A DNA stretch of 64,000 nucleotides from an uncultured Cohaesibacter sp. GTDB lineage: Bacteria; Pseudomonadota; Alphaproteobacteria; Rhizobiales; Cohaesibacteraceae. The position numbers and the translations under genes were made by a program. This document shows positions 7,731 to 16,885 of this stretch, one piece after another; position 1 is the first letter of the stretch; the number at the start of each line of letters is the position of its first letter. Location of the stretch: NCBI RefSeq assembly GCF_963666525.1, contig NZ_OY762905.1:5101001-5165000 (forward strand). The letters are read 5' to 3'. Under the pieces are notes generated by a model. The model ran no database searches and was not told the origin of the DNA. It was given only the letters and a program-made list of their open reading frames with translations.

Positions 7731-8768
7731 ATGATCGCCATCAGCCTGCGCAATCTGTCAAAGACCTTTGGCACGTTCACGGCCTTGTCCGAGTTGTCGC
7801 TCGACGTGAAATCCGGAGAATTTCTGACACTTCTGGGGCCATCCGGTTGCGGCAAGACAACGCTTCTGAAACTGATTTCGGGCTTTCTGGAACCGACCAG
7901 CGGCAGCATTCATATCGATGGAAAAGATGTGACCAGGGTCTCTCCCGAAGAACGAGACACCGCGTTGTGCTTCCAGTCCTATGCTCTTTTCCCCCATCTC
8001 ACAGTTCGGGGGAACCTTGAATTCGGCCTTCGGCAGAAGAGAATTTCCGCCCGTGAACGGGATGATCGGGTGAGGGATGTTGCCACAAAGCTGGATTTGA
8101 TGCAGCAGATGGACAGGCTGCCCAACCAGTTGTCGGGCGGTCAACAACAGCGTGTTTCCCTCGGTCGGGCGCTTGTCATGCGGCCAAGCGTGATCCTGTT
8201 CGACGAACCCCTTTCCAACCTCGATGCCAAGCTTCGCGATCAGGTGCGCATCGAAATCCGGCGCATCCAGCGGGAATATGGCCTGACAGCCATTTATGTT
8301 ACCCACGACCAGGCAGAAGCGCTGGCGATGTCGGATCGAATCGTAGTGCTCAATGCCGGCAGAATGGAACAGGTAGACAGCCCAGAGGTCATCTATTCGC
8401 GACCGAAGACAGGCTTTGTGGCAGATTTCATCGGCGACGCCAATGTTGTTGAAGCCATCGTCGGAGAACAGGACACTGACGGTCTTGCAAGGCTTCAAAC
8501 ACCGGTCGGAGCGCTGAAAATTTCCGCAGACCATTTCGCATCCGGAAGCCGGATTTCAATCGGCTGGCGCCCAGAAAAAGTCGCGCTCGGCAAGGGGCCG
8601 CTGACCGGAACCGTCGAGAACAGGGCATTTCAGGGTCACTACACCGACCTGATGATAAACAGCAACGGCTACACCCACCGCATTCAGGTCAGCGAAAGCG
8701 CGGTAAGGGAAGGGGATACGGTTCAATTCAGCATCCCTGAAGACCAAATCATTCTGCTGGAGGACTGA
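7731..8768 (+). CDS. ABC transporter ATP-binding protein (PotA-like)
   Basis: 345 aa nucleotide-binding subunit of a binding-protein-dependent importer. Walker A GPSGCGKTT near residue 40, Q-loop CFQSYALFPH, signature LSGGQQQRVSLGRAL, Walker B VILFDEPLSNLD and switch His in VTHDQAEAL are all present. A C-terminal TOBE-type regulatory domain occupies about residues 240-345. It starts with GGGAGG 5 bases before ATG and lies 2 bases from the first permease gene. Architecture matches spermidine/putrescine, iron or thiamine type importers; the substrate is not determined. Confidence 0.93.
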   Translation: MIAISLRNLSKTFGTFTALSELSLDVKSGEFLTLLGPSGCGKTTLLKLISGFLEPTSGSIHIDGKDVTRVSPEERDTALCFQSYALFPHLTVRGNLEFGLRQKRISARERDDRVRDVATKLDLMQQMDRLPNQLSGGQQQRVSLGRALVMRPSVILFDEPLSNLDAKLRDQVRIEIRRIQREYGLTAIYVTHDQAEALAMSDRIVVLNAGRMEQVDSPEVIYSRPKTGFVADFIGDANVVEAIVGEQDTDGLARLQTPVGALKISADHFASGSRISIGWRPEKVALGKGPLTGTVENRAFQGHYTDLMINSNGYTHRIQVSESAVREGDTVQFSIPEDQIILLED

Positions 8769-8770
8769 TC

Positions 8771-9625
8771 ATGACTTTCCGGCGTTGGCTTTTGGTCATT
8801 CTGCTGCTTCTCCCCGGCCTTGGCCTCATCCTCTGGCTTATGGGCACGGTTGTCTATATAGCGGTTGCCCAGTCCTTCGGGCTCTATTCGCTCAATGGCG
8901 AAAGCCAAGTGACGATGGCGTTCTGGACGGATCTACTCGGACTCAAGCTGTTCATCCGCTCTATCAGATACTCCATCTATGTGGGGTTGGTGAGCGCTTT
9001 TCTGTCCGTTGCTTTGGCCTATCCGCTGGCCATCTGGCTGCGCAAACCATTCCCAGGATCCATGACGATCGGCGCCATCCTGAAGGCTCCCATGCTGGTT
9101 CACGGGCTGGTTGCTGCCTTCCTGTTCATCAATCTGATCGCTTATCACGGCCTGTTCAACCAGTTCATGATGTGGCTCGGCGTTTGGGACAAGCCGCATC
9201 GCCTGCAAAACGACAGCAATGCCATCGGGGTTCTGATCCTGCAGACCTGGAAGCAGATGCCTTTTGCATTGTTGCTGCTGACCGGAGCCGTGCAGGGTAT
9301 CTCTGATGACATTCTTGATGCCGCCCGCGATCTTGGAGCTGGCTCTTGGGCTCGCTTCCGCAAGGTGATAGCGCCTCTCACCGTGTCAGGCATGCAGGCG
9401 GCCTTGGTGATCATTTTTATCGGCGCGCTGGCCGACTTCAGTTTCCAGACCATCGCCGGTCCGATCAACAGGCAGTCTCTTTCCCAGTTGATGGTCAGCT
9501 ACAAGGGCAGGGGAGACTGGCATTCTGCAGCAGTCGTTGGCGTATCCATGATGATCATTGCTCTTGCAGGATCTGCCATCCTCGCCCTTGTTTCCCGTCT
9601 TGTTCTGAAGGGGAGAAGCAGATGA
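8771..9625 (+). CDS. ABC transporter permease (PotB-like)
   Basis: 284 aa inner-membrane permease with about six predicted membrane helices. The EAA loop that contacts the ATPase is visible as DILDAARDLGAGSWARFRKVIAPL. It is encoded immediately after the ATPase and its stop overlaps the next permease start (ATGA), indicating a translationally coupled pair. Together the two permeases form a heterodimeric channel. Confidence 0.92.
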   Translation: MTFRRWLLVILLLLPGLGLILWLMGTVVYIAVAQSFGLYSLNGESQVTMAFWTDLLGLKLFIRSIRYSIYVGLVSAFLSVALAYPLAIWLRKPFPGSMTIGAILKAPMLVHGLVAAFLFINLIAYHGLFNQFMMWLGVWDKPHRLQNDSNAIGVLILQTWKQMPFALLLLTGAVQGISDDILDAARDLGAGSWARFRKVIAPLTVSGMQAALVIIFIGALADFSFQTIAGPINRQSLSQLMVSYKGRGDWHSAAVVGVSMMIIALAGSAILALVSRLVLKGRSR

Positions 9626-10449
9626 GCCAGTCCCGCATCAACCGCATTCTGATGAGCCTGGTGGTTACCATTTCGATCATCTGGCTGATCATTCCCTTCG
9701 CCATGGCGACCCTATGGTCGCTTGTCGATCCGTCCGAACCATGGACTGCAGGATCCTTGCTTCCGCCCGCGATGTCCTTTTATCGCTGGATCGACATGTG
9801 GCAGAATTCCTCGCTGAAATCTGCTCTTGTCACGTCCTACACACTGGCTCCGTCAACGGCGATAGTCGCCTTTCTCCTGGCACTGCCAACCTCCTTCGCC
9901 CTCGGACGGATCGCGTTTCCCGGTAGGGAAATAGCCAAGACGTTGTGCCTGTTGCCGCTGGTGGTACCTCCCTTCATCACCTCCGTCTTCTTCTCTGCCC
10001 TGCTGTTCCAGATCGGGCTGGCCAGTTGGCGAATGGGAGCCATAGTCTTTGCGCACTCGATCATTTTCCTGCCCTATGCCATTCGCATCCTGACGGTGTG
10101 CTTCGAACAGGTTCGGCAGGACCATGTGGATGCGGCGCGCGATCTCGGAGCCAGCCATTGGGCTCGGTTCAAGGTGGCCTATTTGCCCCCTCTACGTCCT
10201 GGCATCTTTGCAACACTTCTGATCGTCTTCATCCAGTCGATCGAGGAATTCGCCATCGCCTTCATCGTCGGCTCACCCGATGTGGTGACGATTCCGACGT
10301 TGCTCTACTCGGCTCTGGGTCAGGATTTCGTCCGACCAAACGCAGCCGTTCTGTCCCTTATTCTCGTCGTTCCCAACGTGATCCTCATGCTTGTTCTGGA
10401 ACGACTTCTCAAATCAGCCAATCCGACCCTGTCTTCCGGCAAGGGATGA
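9622..10449 (+). CDS. ABC transporter permease (PotC-like)
   Basis: 275 aa second permease of the importer, starting at ATG 9622 inside the preceding stop codon with GGGGAG just upstream. Roughly six membrane helices; the EAA motif reads HVDAARDLGASHWARFKVAYL. Its frame can be extended upstream as far as 9346, but that part is only an out-of-frame shadow of the first permease. Partner of the 8771-9625 product. Confidence 0.92.
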   Translation: MSQSRINRILMSLVVTISIIWLIIPFAMATLWSLVDPSEPWTAGSLLPPAMSFYRWIDMWQNSSLKSALVTSYTLAPSTAIVAFLLALPTSFALGRIAFPGREIAKTLCLLPLVVPPFITSVFFSALLFQIGLASWRMGAIVFAHSIIFLPYAIRILTVCFEQVRQDHVDAARDLGASHWARFKVAYLPPLRPGIFATLLIVFIQSIEEFAIAFIVGSPDVVTIPTLLYSALGQDFVRPNAAVLSLILVVPNVILMLVLERLLKSANPTLSSGKG

Positions 10450-10498
10450 CCGCAGGCAGGCAAGAAAACCGAGCAGAATTCAACAGAGGAGATGATCC

Positions 10499-11602
10499 AT
10501 GCTCAAGAAACTATTGATGTCAGCCACCATGCTGCTTGCTTCGGCACAGCTGTCGGGGGCAGCTGATCTTGGCTCCATGTCATGGGACCAGATTGTTGCT
10601 CAGGCCAAGCAGGAGGGAGAGCTGACTTGGTATGTCTGGTATTTCCAGGATGACTTCCGCCGCGAGGTCAAGGCTTTCGAAGACGCCTATGGCATCAAGG
10701 TGACCATTCCTGTGACCACGCTGAATGGCAACACCGAAAAGCTGATGGCCGAGCGCGAGCGCGAGAAGGGGGATATCGACGCATTCGCCTGGGACTGGGA
10801 TCTGCTCACAACCGTAAAACCGGCCAGCCTGTTCTACGCGCTGGACATGCTGCCCAAGGATGAAGGCAGAGTATCAACGCTTTCCGGCACAGACAGCAAT
10901 GGCCGGGCCTTCGCTTTTTGGGGCAACCAGACCGGCATTGCCTATGATCCGGCCAAAGTGAAAGCCGAAGAGCTGCCGCAGACCGCAGAAGACTTCGCCG
11001 CCTTCTGGCAGGCCCATCCGGGCGAGTTCGGCTTCAATTATGAAAATGGTGGATCCGGGCCATCCTTCTATCAGAACATCCTGCGTGTCGTTTCCGGAAC
11101 CGATTTCACTGATGGCTCCGACAATGATTCCCATCTTGCGGAACTCAAGCCAGGCATCGACTTCTTCAACAAATATGCCGATGACTATGTGATCACGGTC
11201 TCCAATGCCGACTCGATCACCCGCGTATCGGATGGCGAACTGGCCATGGCACCGGCATGGGAAGATCATCTGGCCGGTCTTCAGAAACGCGGCGAAGTGC
11301 GCAAGGAAATCAAGTTCTATATCCCTCAGATGGGCATGAACGGTGGCGGCAATGCCATTGCCATTCCTCTCAACGCCCCGCATCCGGCGGCTGCCGCGGT
11401 GTTCGTCAACTGGCTGACGTCAGCCGAAACCCAGTCGATGCTCAACCGCAATTTCGGCAGTGCTCCTATGAACAGCGCCGCAGACGACAGCTACGCACTG
11501 GTACCAAACGAACAGCGCAAGTATCGCACCCCGTGGGGCGCCCAGCCGTTCCGCAGCAAGGTCGAAACCTACTTTGTCGAGAATGTGGTGCAGGAACGCT
11601 AG
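10499..11602 (+). CDS. ABC transporter extracellular solute-binding protein
   Basis: 367 aa with an evident signal peptide (MLKKLLMSATMLLASAQLSGA, cleavage about residue 21). The mature part has the look of a cluster D/F periplasmic binding protein, with KQEGELTWYVWYFQDDFRREV near the N terminus and aromatic residues likely lining the site. It is the last gene of the four-gene importer operon and has a GAGGAG ribosome site. Resembles the polyamine/YnjB-like group, but ligand identity is open; the ROK regulator would favour a sugar or sugar derivative. Confidence 0.88.
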   Translation: MLKKLLMSATMLLASAQLSGAADLGSMSWDQIVAQAKQEGELTWYVWYFQDDFRREVKAFEDAYGIKVTIPVTTLNGNTEKLMAEREREKGDIDAFAWDWDLLTTVKPASLFYALDMLPKDEGRVSTLSGTDSNGRAFAFWGNQTGIAYDPAKVKAEELPQTAEDFAAFWQAHPGEFGFNYENGGSGPSFYQNILRVVSGTDFTDGSDNDSHLAELKPGIDFFNKYADDYVITVSNADSITRVSDGELAMAPAWEDHLAGLQKRGEVRKEIKFYIPQMGMNGGGNAIAIPLNAPHPAAAAVFVNWLTSAETQSMLNRNFGSAPMNSAADDSYALVPNEQRKYRTPWGAQPFRSKVETYFVENVVQER

Positions 11603-11610
11603 CTTAAAGA

Positions 11611-11640
11611 CAACGGGGTCGGCCCTTTTCGGCCCCGTTG
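11611..11640 (+). terminator. Hairpin after the ABC importer operon
   Basis: Stem CAACGGGGTCG / CGGCCCCGTTG (one G-U pair), but no T-run follows, so termination strength is doubtful. It separates the importer from the Na/Pi cotransporter gene. Confidence 0.45.
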
Positions 11641-11739
11641 CGCTCACCCGCAGTGCGGCTTTGCAGAGCCGGGCACCGAGCGGCAGGCGACGATCCACCG
11701 GAGCAATCATTTTCCACCACTTACCCCTCTGAGGCAATC

Positions 11740-13374
11740 GTGACGATTCTGAGCTTTCTCATCCAGCTGACCTGCGGCGCCATGCTGCTGTTGTTCTCCG
11801 TCCGCTTCATGCGGATCGGTATCGAACGGCTCTGGAGTACTCAGATCCACGCCAGTCTTAGCGATCACTCATCCACACTGCACAATCTCATCAAGGGAAC
11901 CTGTCTGGGCTTTCTCATGCAGGGAGCCACCGTGGTCATGTTGATGACAGCCTCTCTGGCAAGTAGCGGCGCCATTCCCGTCATTTCCGCTGCAACAGTC
12001 GCCCTTGGCGCGGACATGGGATCGGCGCTGGCCGTTCAGTTCCTGCACATGCCAATTTCCGCCTTGGGGCCTCTGGCGATACTGATCGGGGCAAGCCTTT
12101 ATCTCCGTTCAAACAATCCCCGCCATCGTAATTTCGGTCGCACGGTCCTCGGGCTCGGCCTCATCTTTCTATCACTGTCAATCATTCGTGACAGCGTGGC
12201 ACCGCTCGGCAACATGCCGTGGACATCAGCGGTAGTGGCCTACCTCAATCAGGACCCTGTGACCGCCGCCTTGGCCGGTCTTGTGCTGACCTTCCTAATG
12301 CATTCGAGCGTAGCCGCCGTTTTGACTGCGGTTGCCTTTTCCGCCCATGCGGGCCTTGGCTCCTTCGCCGGGCTTGCTTTCATGCTTGGGTGCAATCTGG
12401 GAAGCGCGCTGTTGCCTGTCTGGCTGCTGAAATTTGAGAACGAGCGCAGCAAGGCTGTCGCCATGGCTCTTGCCATCCTCAGATGCTTTACCGCAGGCGG
12501 GCTGGTGATCATTCTTGCCCTGCTGGATGGCAGAAGCGCGATACCGGACTTTCTGTCTCCGGAACAGATGATCCTTTCTGGCCATCTGGCCTTCAATTTC
12601 CTTCTGCTCCTTTGTGCGCCCGCCTGCACGAGGCTGTGCTCCCTGCTGGAGCAGCGCATCAATGGCAACCTCCACCATGCGCACACGGACCTGTCCGATG
12701 ATGCAAACGAAGACAGCATGATTGCCTTTCCAGCCATCAAGCGCCGCGTAAGTGGCATGTTGGATATCGCTGCCAGAATGCTGGAGGAGGGGGCTTCCAG
12801 CGCGCCCGATGCCGAAGCGGTCGCCGACTTGGAAAATCGCATGAATGCTAACCTTGTCAGTATCCGCCAGTGCTACGCCCGCCTGCCGGTGGGCAATGAA
12901 CAGGAACTGGGCAACATCCGCCAGATCGTCGAATTTGCTATCCGCGTCGAGCGCTGTGGCGATGTCCTGGCAGGCAAGTTTCTCGCTCTGCAACGCGCGC
13001 GCCGCAGAGGAGAATTCAAGTTCTCGGAGGAGGGACAGGAAGAGATTGGCCAGATCATCGCCGCTGTTCGCAAGGCCATCATTCTGGCGCAGGAAACAGC
13101 GTGGACCGGTTCCGTGCCAGTCGCCCAGCAACTGGTGGTACACAAGCAGAATGTTGCCGAAATGGAACAGACCAGCCGTGCCAATCATCTTGCTCGTTTG
13201 CGCCGCGGCAACCTGACCAGTCTGGCTTCGAGTAACCAGCATCTGGAAATGATCGCCGACCTCAAGGAAATCAACAGCAAGTTTGCCACCATCGGCTACG
13301 CAGTGATGGAACAGCATGGGCGCCTCAAGAAGTCCCGCATCAAGAATTCCCCGGTCAGTGCCGATACCTCCTGA
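11740..13374 (+). CDS. Na/Pi cotransporter family protein with PhoU-like domain
   Basis: 544 aa starting at GTG 11740 with GAGG 5 bases upstream; an in-frame extension back to 11638 runs through the hairpin and is unlikely to be translated. The N-terminal 310 residues hold two Na/Pi-cotransporter repeats (inverted pairs of membrane helices with MQGATVVMLM and MHSSVAAVLTAVAF, the QSS/T-type sodium sites). The C-terminal 200 residues are soluble helical PhoU-like, probably a phosphate-sensing gate. Bacterial YjbB/NptA homologues move phosphate across the inner membrane, sometimes as exporters. Confidence 0.88.
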   Translation: MTILSFLIQLTCGAMLLLFSVRFMRIGIERLWSTQIHASLSDHSSTLHNLIKGTCLGFLMQGATVVMLMTASLASSGAIPVISAATVALGADMGSALAVQFLHMPISALGPLAILIGASLYLRSNNPRHRNFGRTVLGLGLIFLSLSIIRDSVAPLGNMPWTSAVVAYLNQDPVTAALAGLVLTFLMHSSVAAVLTAVAFSAHAGLGSFAGLAFMLGCNLGSALLPVWLLKFENERSKAVAMALAILRCFTAGGLVIILALLDGRSAIPDFLSPEQMILSGHLAFNFLLLLCAPACTRLCSLLEQRINGNLHHAHTDLSDDANEDSMIAFPAIKRRVSGMLDIAARMLEEGASSAPDAEAVADLENRMNANLVSIRQCYARLPVGNEQELGNIRQIVEFAIRVERCGDVLAGKFLALQRARRRGEFKFSEEGQEEIGQIIAAVRKAIILAQETAWTGSVPVAQQLVVHKQNVAEMEQTSRANHLARLRRGNLTSLASSNQHLEMIADLKEINSKFATIGYAVMEQHGRLKKSRIKNSPVSADTS

Positions 13375-13536
13375 CCCGCCACCGGACAGCCGCGCCACGC
13401 GCCGATCAAGATCGATCATTTCATGGACAATGACATGTCGGGCAGAGCGCGACTATTTGCAAAAACATCAACAATGCCTGACCTCAATCTCTGGAGACGA
13501 TCAGGCAAATCAATTCCAATGAACTGGAGAAGCCCG

Positions 13537-14337
13537 ATGACGATCAATCGCTGGTCAATGCCGGAACCCAAACGCAGTGCAATCTTGTCCCTCCTGTCCG
13601 GGAAGGATCGCCAGGAAAGCTACCCCCCGGCCATTTCCGCTCCCGGCGAAGGGGGAAAATTTACGCCAGACGGCTCCTTGCTGACGTTCCCCGGCAACAC
13701 CTTCATTTGCCACATCGATCGACAGTCCCCCTTTTTTGTTGCGCTCTGCACGATGCAGGACCGTCTTCAGACCATGCCCTACGCCGATCATTTTTCGTTC
13801 CTGCCCAAGGCAAGCTTTCATATGACCATTTTCTGCGGTGTCAGTGGCGATCCTCTGGGACAGGACGGCTGGTCGGATGACTTGCCGACGGATACGGACC
13901 TTCCCACAGCCACCAGCCGCTTCATTTCTGCTCTCGGCGAGGAAAAGGGGGAACCAGGGTTCAAGGTCCGGGCGACGGGCCTCGTTCTCCCTGCGACCAT
14001 AGAAATGGCCGGAGCGGACCCCAGCGAAGAATCAAAATTGCGCGCGACCCGTGCCCTGCTTGAGCGTGCCACCGGCATCAGACGCGGCGACATTGAAAGC
14101 TACGGTTTTCACGTCAGCATGGCCTATCCCATCCGCTGGCTTACGCCATCACAGGCCGATACGGTGATGAAACAATCGGAATCACTTTTCGAGGAATTGC
14201 TTTCGACCTTTGGCCCCATCGATCTCGGGCCCGTCGAATTCTGCTTGTTCCAGACCATGCATCGCTACGATACAATCGGAATACTGCAGGAGGACGGCTA
14301 CAAGGCGACCAATGCCGATTCCATCCGCTATGAGTGA
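13537..14337 (+). CDS. DUF1868 domain-containing protein, 2H phosphoesterase-like
   Basis: 266 aa starting at ATG 13537 (GGAG 7 bases upstream); an in-frame ATG at 13423 lacks a ribosome site. The opening KFTPDGSLLTFPGNTFICHI is characteristic of DUF1868. Two HxT/S motifs, FHMTIF and FHVSMAY, lie about 97 residues apart, the spacing of 2H (LigT/cyclic phosphodiesterase) enzymes. RNA- or nucleotide-cyclic-phosphate hydrolysis is therefore possible but untested here. It stands alone between two terminators. Confidence 0.82.
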   Translation: MTINRWSMPEPKRSAILSLLSGKDRQESYPPAISAPGEGGKFTPDGSLLTFPGNTFICHIDRQSPFFVALCTMQDRLQTMPYADHFSFLPKASFHMTIFCGVSGDPLGQDGWSDDLPTDTDLPTATSRFISALGEEKGEPGFKVRATGLVLPATIEMAGADPSEESKLRATRALLERATGIRRGDIESYGFHVSMAYPIRWLTPSQADTVMKQSESLFEELLSTFGPIDLGPVEFCLFQTMHRYDTIGILQEDGYKATNADSIRYE

Positions 14338-14444
14338 GCAGGACAGAGCACACCGCACAGCGCCTCTGAGAGCTTCTGGAAGCCTTATGTGAGCGGCGAT
14401 GCGCTTAGGCATGTCTGAACACACCATGGTCAATACAAGCCATC

Positions 14445-14485
14445 AAACAGCCTCCCTGTTGCCTCGGCATCTGGGAGGTTGTTTT
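14445..14485 (+). terminator. Terminator after the DUF1868 gene
   Basis: Twelve-base stem AAACAGCCTCCC / GGGAGGTTGTTT (one G-U) with a 16-base loop, ending in TTTT. Confidence 0.7.
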
Positions 14486-14616
14486 GCATTGATCGAACGC
14501 CGGCCGCAATTCCAATCGACAGGCCCCGCCCCGAGTCGGAGAGGGCCTATCCATCCATTCTCGATTCCGAGAAAATCTCATTATACGCTATAGATAATGG
14601 AACGGCTTCAAATACG

Positions 14617-14650
14617 AAAAAGGGCCTTCTGAAATCAATCAGAAGGCCCT
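14617..14650 (-). terminator. Terminator of tRNA-Asn (minus strand)
   Basis: Perfect 12-base stem AGGGCCTTCTGA / TCAGAAGGCCCT; on the minus strand it is followed by five T. It sits 5 bases past the tRNA 3' end. Confidence 0.9.
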
Positions 14651-14654
14651 AATA

Positions 14655-14730
14655 TGGCTCCCCAGGCCGGACTCGAACCAGCGACCCAGCGATTAACAGT
14701 CGCTTGCTCTACCAACTGAGCTACTGGGGA
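14655..14730 (-). tRNA. tRNA-Asn (GTT)
   Basis: 76 bases including an encoded CCA. Acceptor TCCCCAG / CTGGGGA, D-arm AGCTCAGTTGGTAGAGC, anticodon loop CTGTTAA (anticodon GTT), T-arm GCTGGTTCGAGTCCGGC. Followed by its own intrinsic terminator. Confidence 0.97.
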
Positions 14731-14994
14731 AAACTCTTTTTCGCTTGGCGACCGTGGCCGCCTCAACGTTGGTGAGGTGGTTTCTAATGGAGTGAGCCGC
14801 ACTTGCCAAGCCCCTTTTTTTATCTTTTTAATTTCTCTTGTGGATCAGTGGAAAAGACCGCCGAACTGTCACAGAAAACATAAGCAGGGCGAATTTCCCT
14901 TTTGGTGCGAGAAGGCCATATTTTGGCTGTTTTGTCGTGCTCATATCGGTCAAAAGCACACAATATCAATAACATCGAAAAGGTCACCCAGCAG

Positions 14995-15282
14995 ATGATC
15001 GCGCCCCAAAGAGAATTCAGGATCGGCCGGAAGACAATCAAAATTCCACAGACGCCGTTTGCCAGAAAGCTTCTTGGCAGCCTTCTCGTTGTTGGCGGGA
15101 TTCTCGGTTTCCTACCCATTCTTGGTTTCTGGATGCTGCCGCTGGGCCTTCTGATCCTTTCGATCGATTTGCCAACGCTGCGTAAATATCGCAGAAAGAT
15201 CTCGATCAAGCTGGAAAAGCGCAAACGGAACCAGTCCATGGAGAATGCGCTCAATCAAACACAGAATCAGGATCTCGCATGA
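14995..15282 (+). CDS. Small membrane protein (95 aa), PGPGW-like
   Basis: 95 aa from ATG 14995. Two hydrophobic helices form the core (LLGSLLVVGGILGFLPILGF and WMLPLGLLILSIDLP), followed by a strongly basic tail (RKYRRKISIKLEKRKR). The pattern resembles the PGPGW family of small inner-membrane proteins, though the PGPG motif itself is replaced by PILG. The stop overlaps the cobP start (ATGA), so the two are co-translated; a functional link to cobalamin synthesis is not established. Confidence 0.7.
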   Translation: MIAPQREFRIGRKTIKIPQTPFARKLLGSLLVVGGILGFLPILGFWMLPLGLLILSIDLPTLRKYRRKISIKLEKRKRNQSMENALNQTQNQDLA

Positions 15283-15833
15283 CACTTCTTTCCGCGCGCA
15301 CAACTCTCGTTGTCGGCGGCGCACGATCTGGCAAGAGCTCTTTCGCCCAGAAGCTCTGCGAAGACAGCCCCCATTCTCTATTCTACGTCGCAACCTCTCC
15401 CGTTCTGCCCGACGATTCCGAATTTGCAGCCCGGATCCAGAAGCACAAGGATGACCGAGGACCGCGTTGGACAGCGATTGAAGAAGAAATAGACATAACC
15501 AGCGTTATCAGAGAGCACGACGCTCCTCACAACGCCCTGCTAATCGATTGTGTCACCCTGTGGCTCAACAACCTCATGTATCACGCCTTGCCGCTTACGG
15601 AGCACATAGACGCCCTGCTGGAGCAGCTTCAGGTCTGCCAGGCCCGCGTGGTGCTGGTGTCCAATGAAGTGGGGCAGGGCATCGTTCCCACGTCACCGGA
15701 AGTCAGGGCTTTCAGGGACTATCAGGGTCGGCTCAATCAGCGACTGGCAGAGACTTGCGAAAGGGTAGTCGAGGTCAGATTCGGCCTGCCGGTGCTGTTA
15801 AAACCGACAAACCAGCCAACGCTTGTTCTCTGA
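15279..15833 (+). CDS. cobP: Bifunctional adenosylcobinamide kinase / adenosylcobinamide-phosphate guanylyltransferase
   Basis: 184 aa, full length for CobP/CobU. The P-loop GGARSGKSSFAQ is at residue 13-21. The guanylylation histidine lies in the IQKHKDDRG segment, and DCVTLWLNNLM and VSNEVGQGIVPTSPEVRAFRD are family signatures. The enzyme phosphorylates adenosylcobinamide and then transfers GMP, giving AdoCbi-GDP for the nucleotide-loop step of B12 synthesis. It converges on cbiB-cobC; no T-run hairpin was seen in the 47-base gap. Confidence 0.95.
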   Translation: MTLLSARTTLVVGGARSGKSSFAQKLCEDSPHSLFYVATSPVLPDDSEFAARIQKHKDDRGPRWTAIEEEIDITSVIREHDAPHNALLIDCVTLWLNNLMYHALPLTEHIDALLEQLQVCQARVVLVSNEVGQGIVPTSPEVRAFRDYQGRLNQRLAETCERVVEVRFGLPVLLKPTNQPTLVL

Positions 15834-15880
15834 GTTGCTAAGAGTTATACCGCGAGGGTGGTTGCCATCGTGCAAGAAGA

Positions 15881-16885
15881 CTATTGTCCCGGGAAGATGG
15901 CAATCAAAGCAATGATCGCGACTATCGCGAATTGCACCACAGACGCCCGCACGTAGAGACACAGAGCGGCATGAACATCGCGCGCACCAATTGCCCGACG
16001 GCCCGTATCATTGACAAAGGGCTCATCGACGAGCTCTCCGCCATAATAACGCGGACCGGAGAGGGCAATATCAAGTCGCCGCGCCATGGCGCCCTCAGGC
16101 CAACCGGCATTTGGTGACCGATGGCGACGCGCATCCGCAAAGAACCGCTCCCATGGCTGGGACTGGCCCTCGCGCACAACCAAGAGCCTCAACGGCGAAA
16201 ACAGCAGCAACAGCATCGTGAGACGCGCAGGCACAAGGTTCAAAACATCATCGAGCCGCGCCGCCGCCCAACCAAAATAGCGGTAGCGCTCGTTGCGGTG
16301 GCCGATCATGCTGTCGCCGGTATTGATGATCTTGTAGCAAATGAGACCCGGCAGCCCGAACAGCACCAGCCAGAAAAGCGGCGCTACAATGCCGTCGGAA
16401 TAATTCTCCGCGAGACTTTCGATAGCCGCCCGCGCCACACCGGATCCATCCAGCTTCGTCGTATCCCGCCCCACGATCATGGAGACGGAATAGCGGGCCT
16501 GTTCGAGGTCACCTGCTGCAAGATCCTCTTCCACGCGCTTTACATGATCATGCAGGCTTTTCTGCGCCAGCAGAGTGGAAGCCAGCAGGGCGATGATGAT
16601 CCAGCCAATGACACCCATCGACATCAGCAATATTTGCACCAGGGTACCACCAACCGCGCCAACTCCGACAAGCAGGAGCATGGAAAGGCCGCCCAGCGCA
16701 CGGCCAGAGAATGCACTCTGGGTCCGCGGACGATTGAAGGTCTTTTCAAAAAGGGAAATCGCTTTGCCGAAAAGCACGACTGGATGAGGAAGGCGTGCCC
16801 AGATCCAATCCGGCTCGCCAAACAATCCATCCAGTATCAAGGCCAGCAGCACAACAAAAGCGAACAAGCCGCCAGACAGAATCAC
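15881..16885 (-). CDS. cbiB: Adenosylcobinamide-phosphate synthase CbiB/CobD
   Basis: 334 aa integral membrane protein. LALILDGLFGEPD at the N terminus, GRDTTKLDGSGVARAAIESLAEN and DSMIGHRNERYRYFGWAAARLDD are CbiB hallmarks. It joins aminopropanol phosphate (or ethanolamine) to adenosylcobyric acid at the inner membrane. The start overlaps the cobC stop by 4 bases, so both come from one transcript. Confidence 0.95.
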   Translation of the reverse strand: MILSGGLFAFVVLLALILDGLFGEPDWIWARLPHPVVLFGKAISLFEKTFNRPRTQSAFSGRALGGLSMLLLVGVGAVGGTLVQILLMSMGVIGWIIIALLASTLLAQKSLHDHVKRVEEDLAAGDLEQARYSVSMIVGRDTTKLDGSGVARAAIESLAENYSDGIVAPLFWLVLFGLPGLICYKIINTGDSMIGHRNERYRYFGWAAARLDDVLNLVPARLTMLLLLFSPLRLLVVREGQSQPWERFFADARRHRSPNAGWPEGAMARRLDIALSGPRYYGGELVDEPFVNDTGRRAIGARDVHAALCLYVRASVVQFAIVAIIALIAIFPGQ

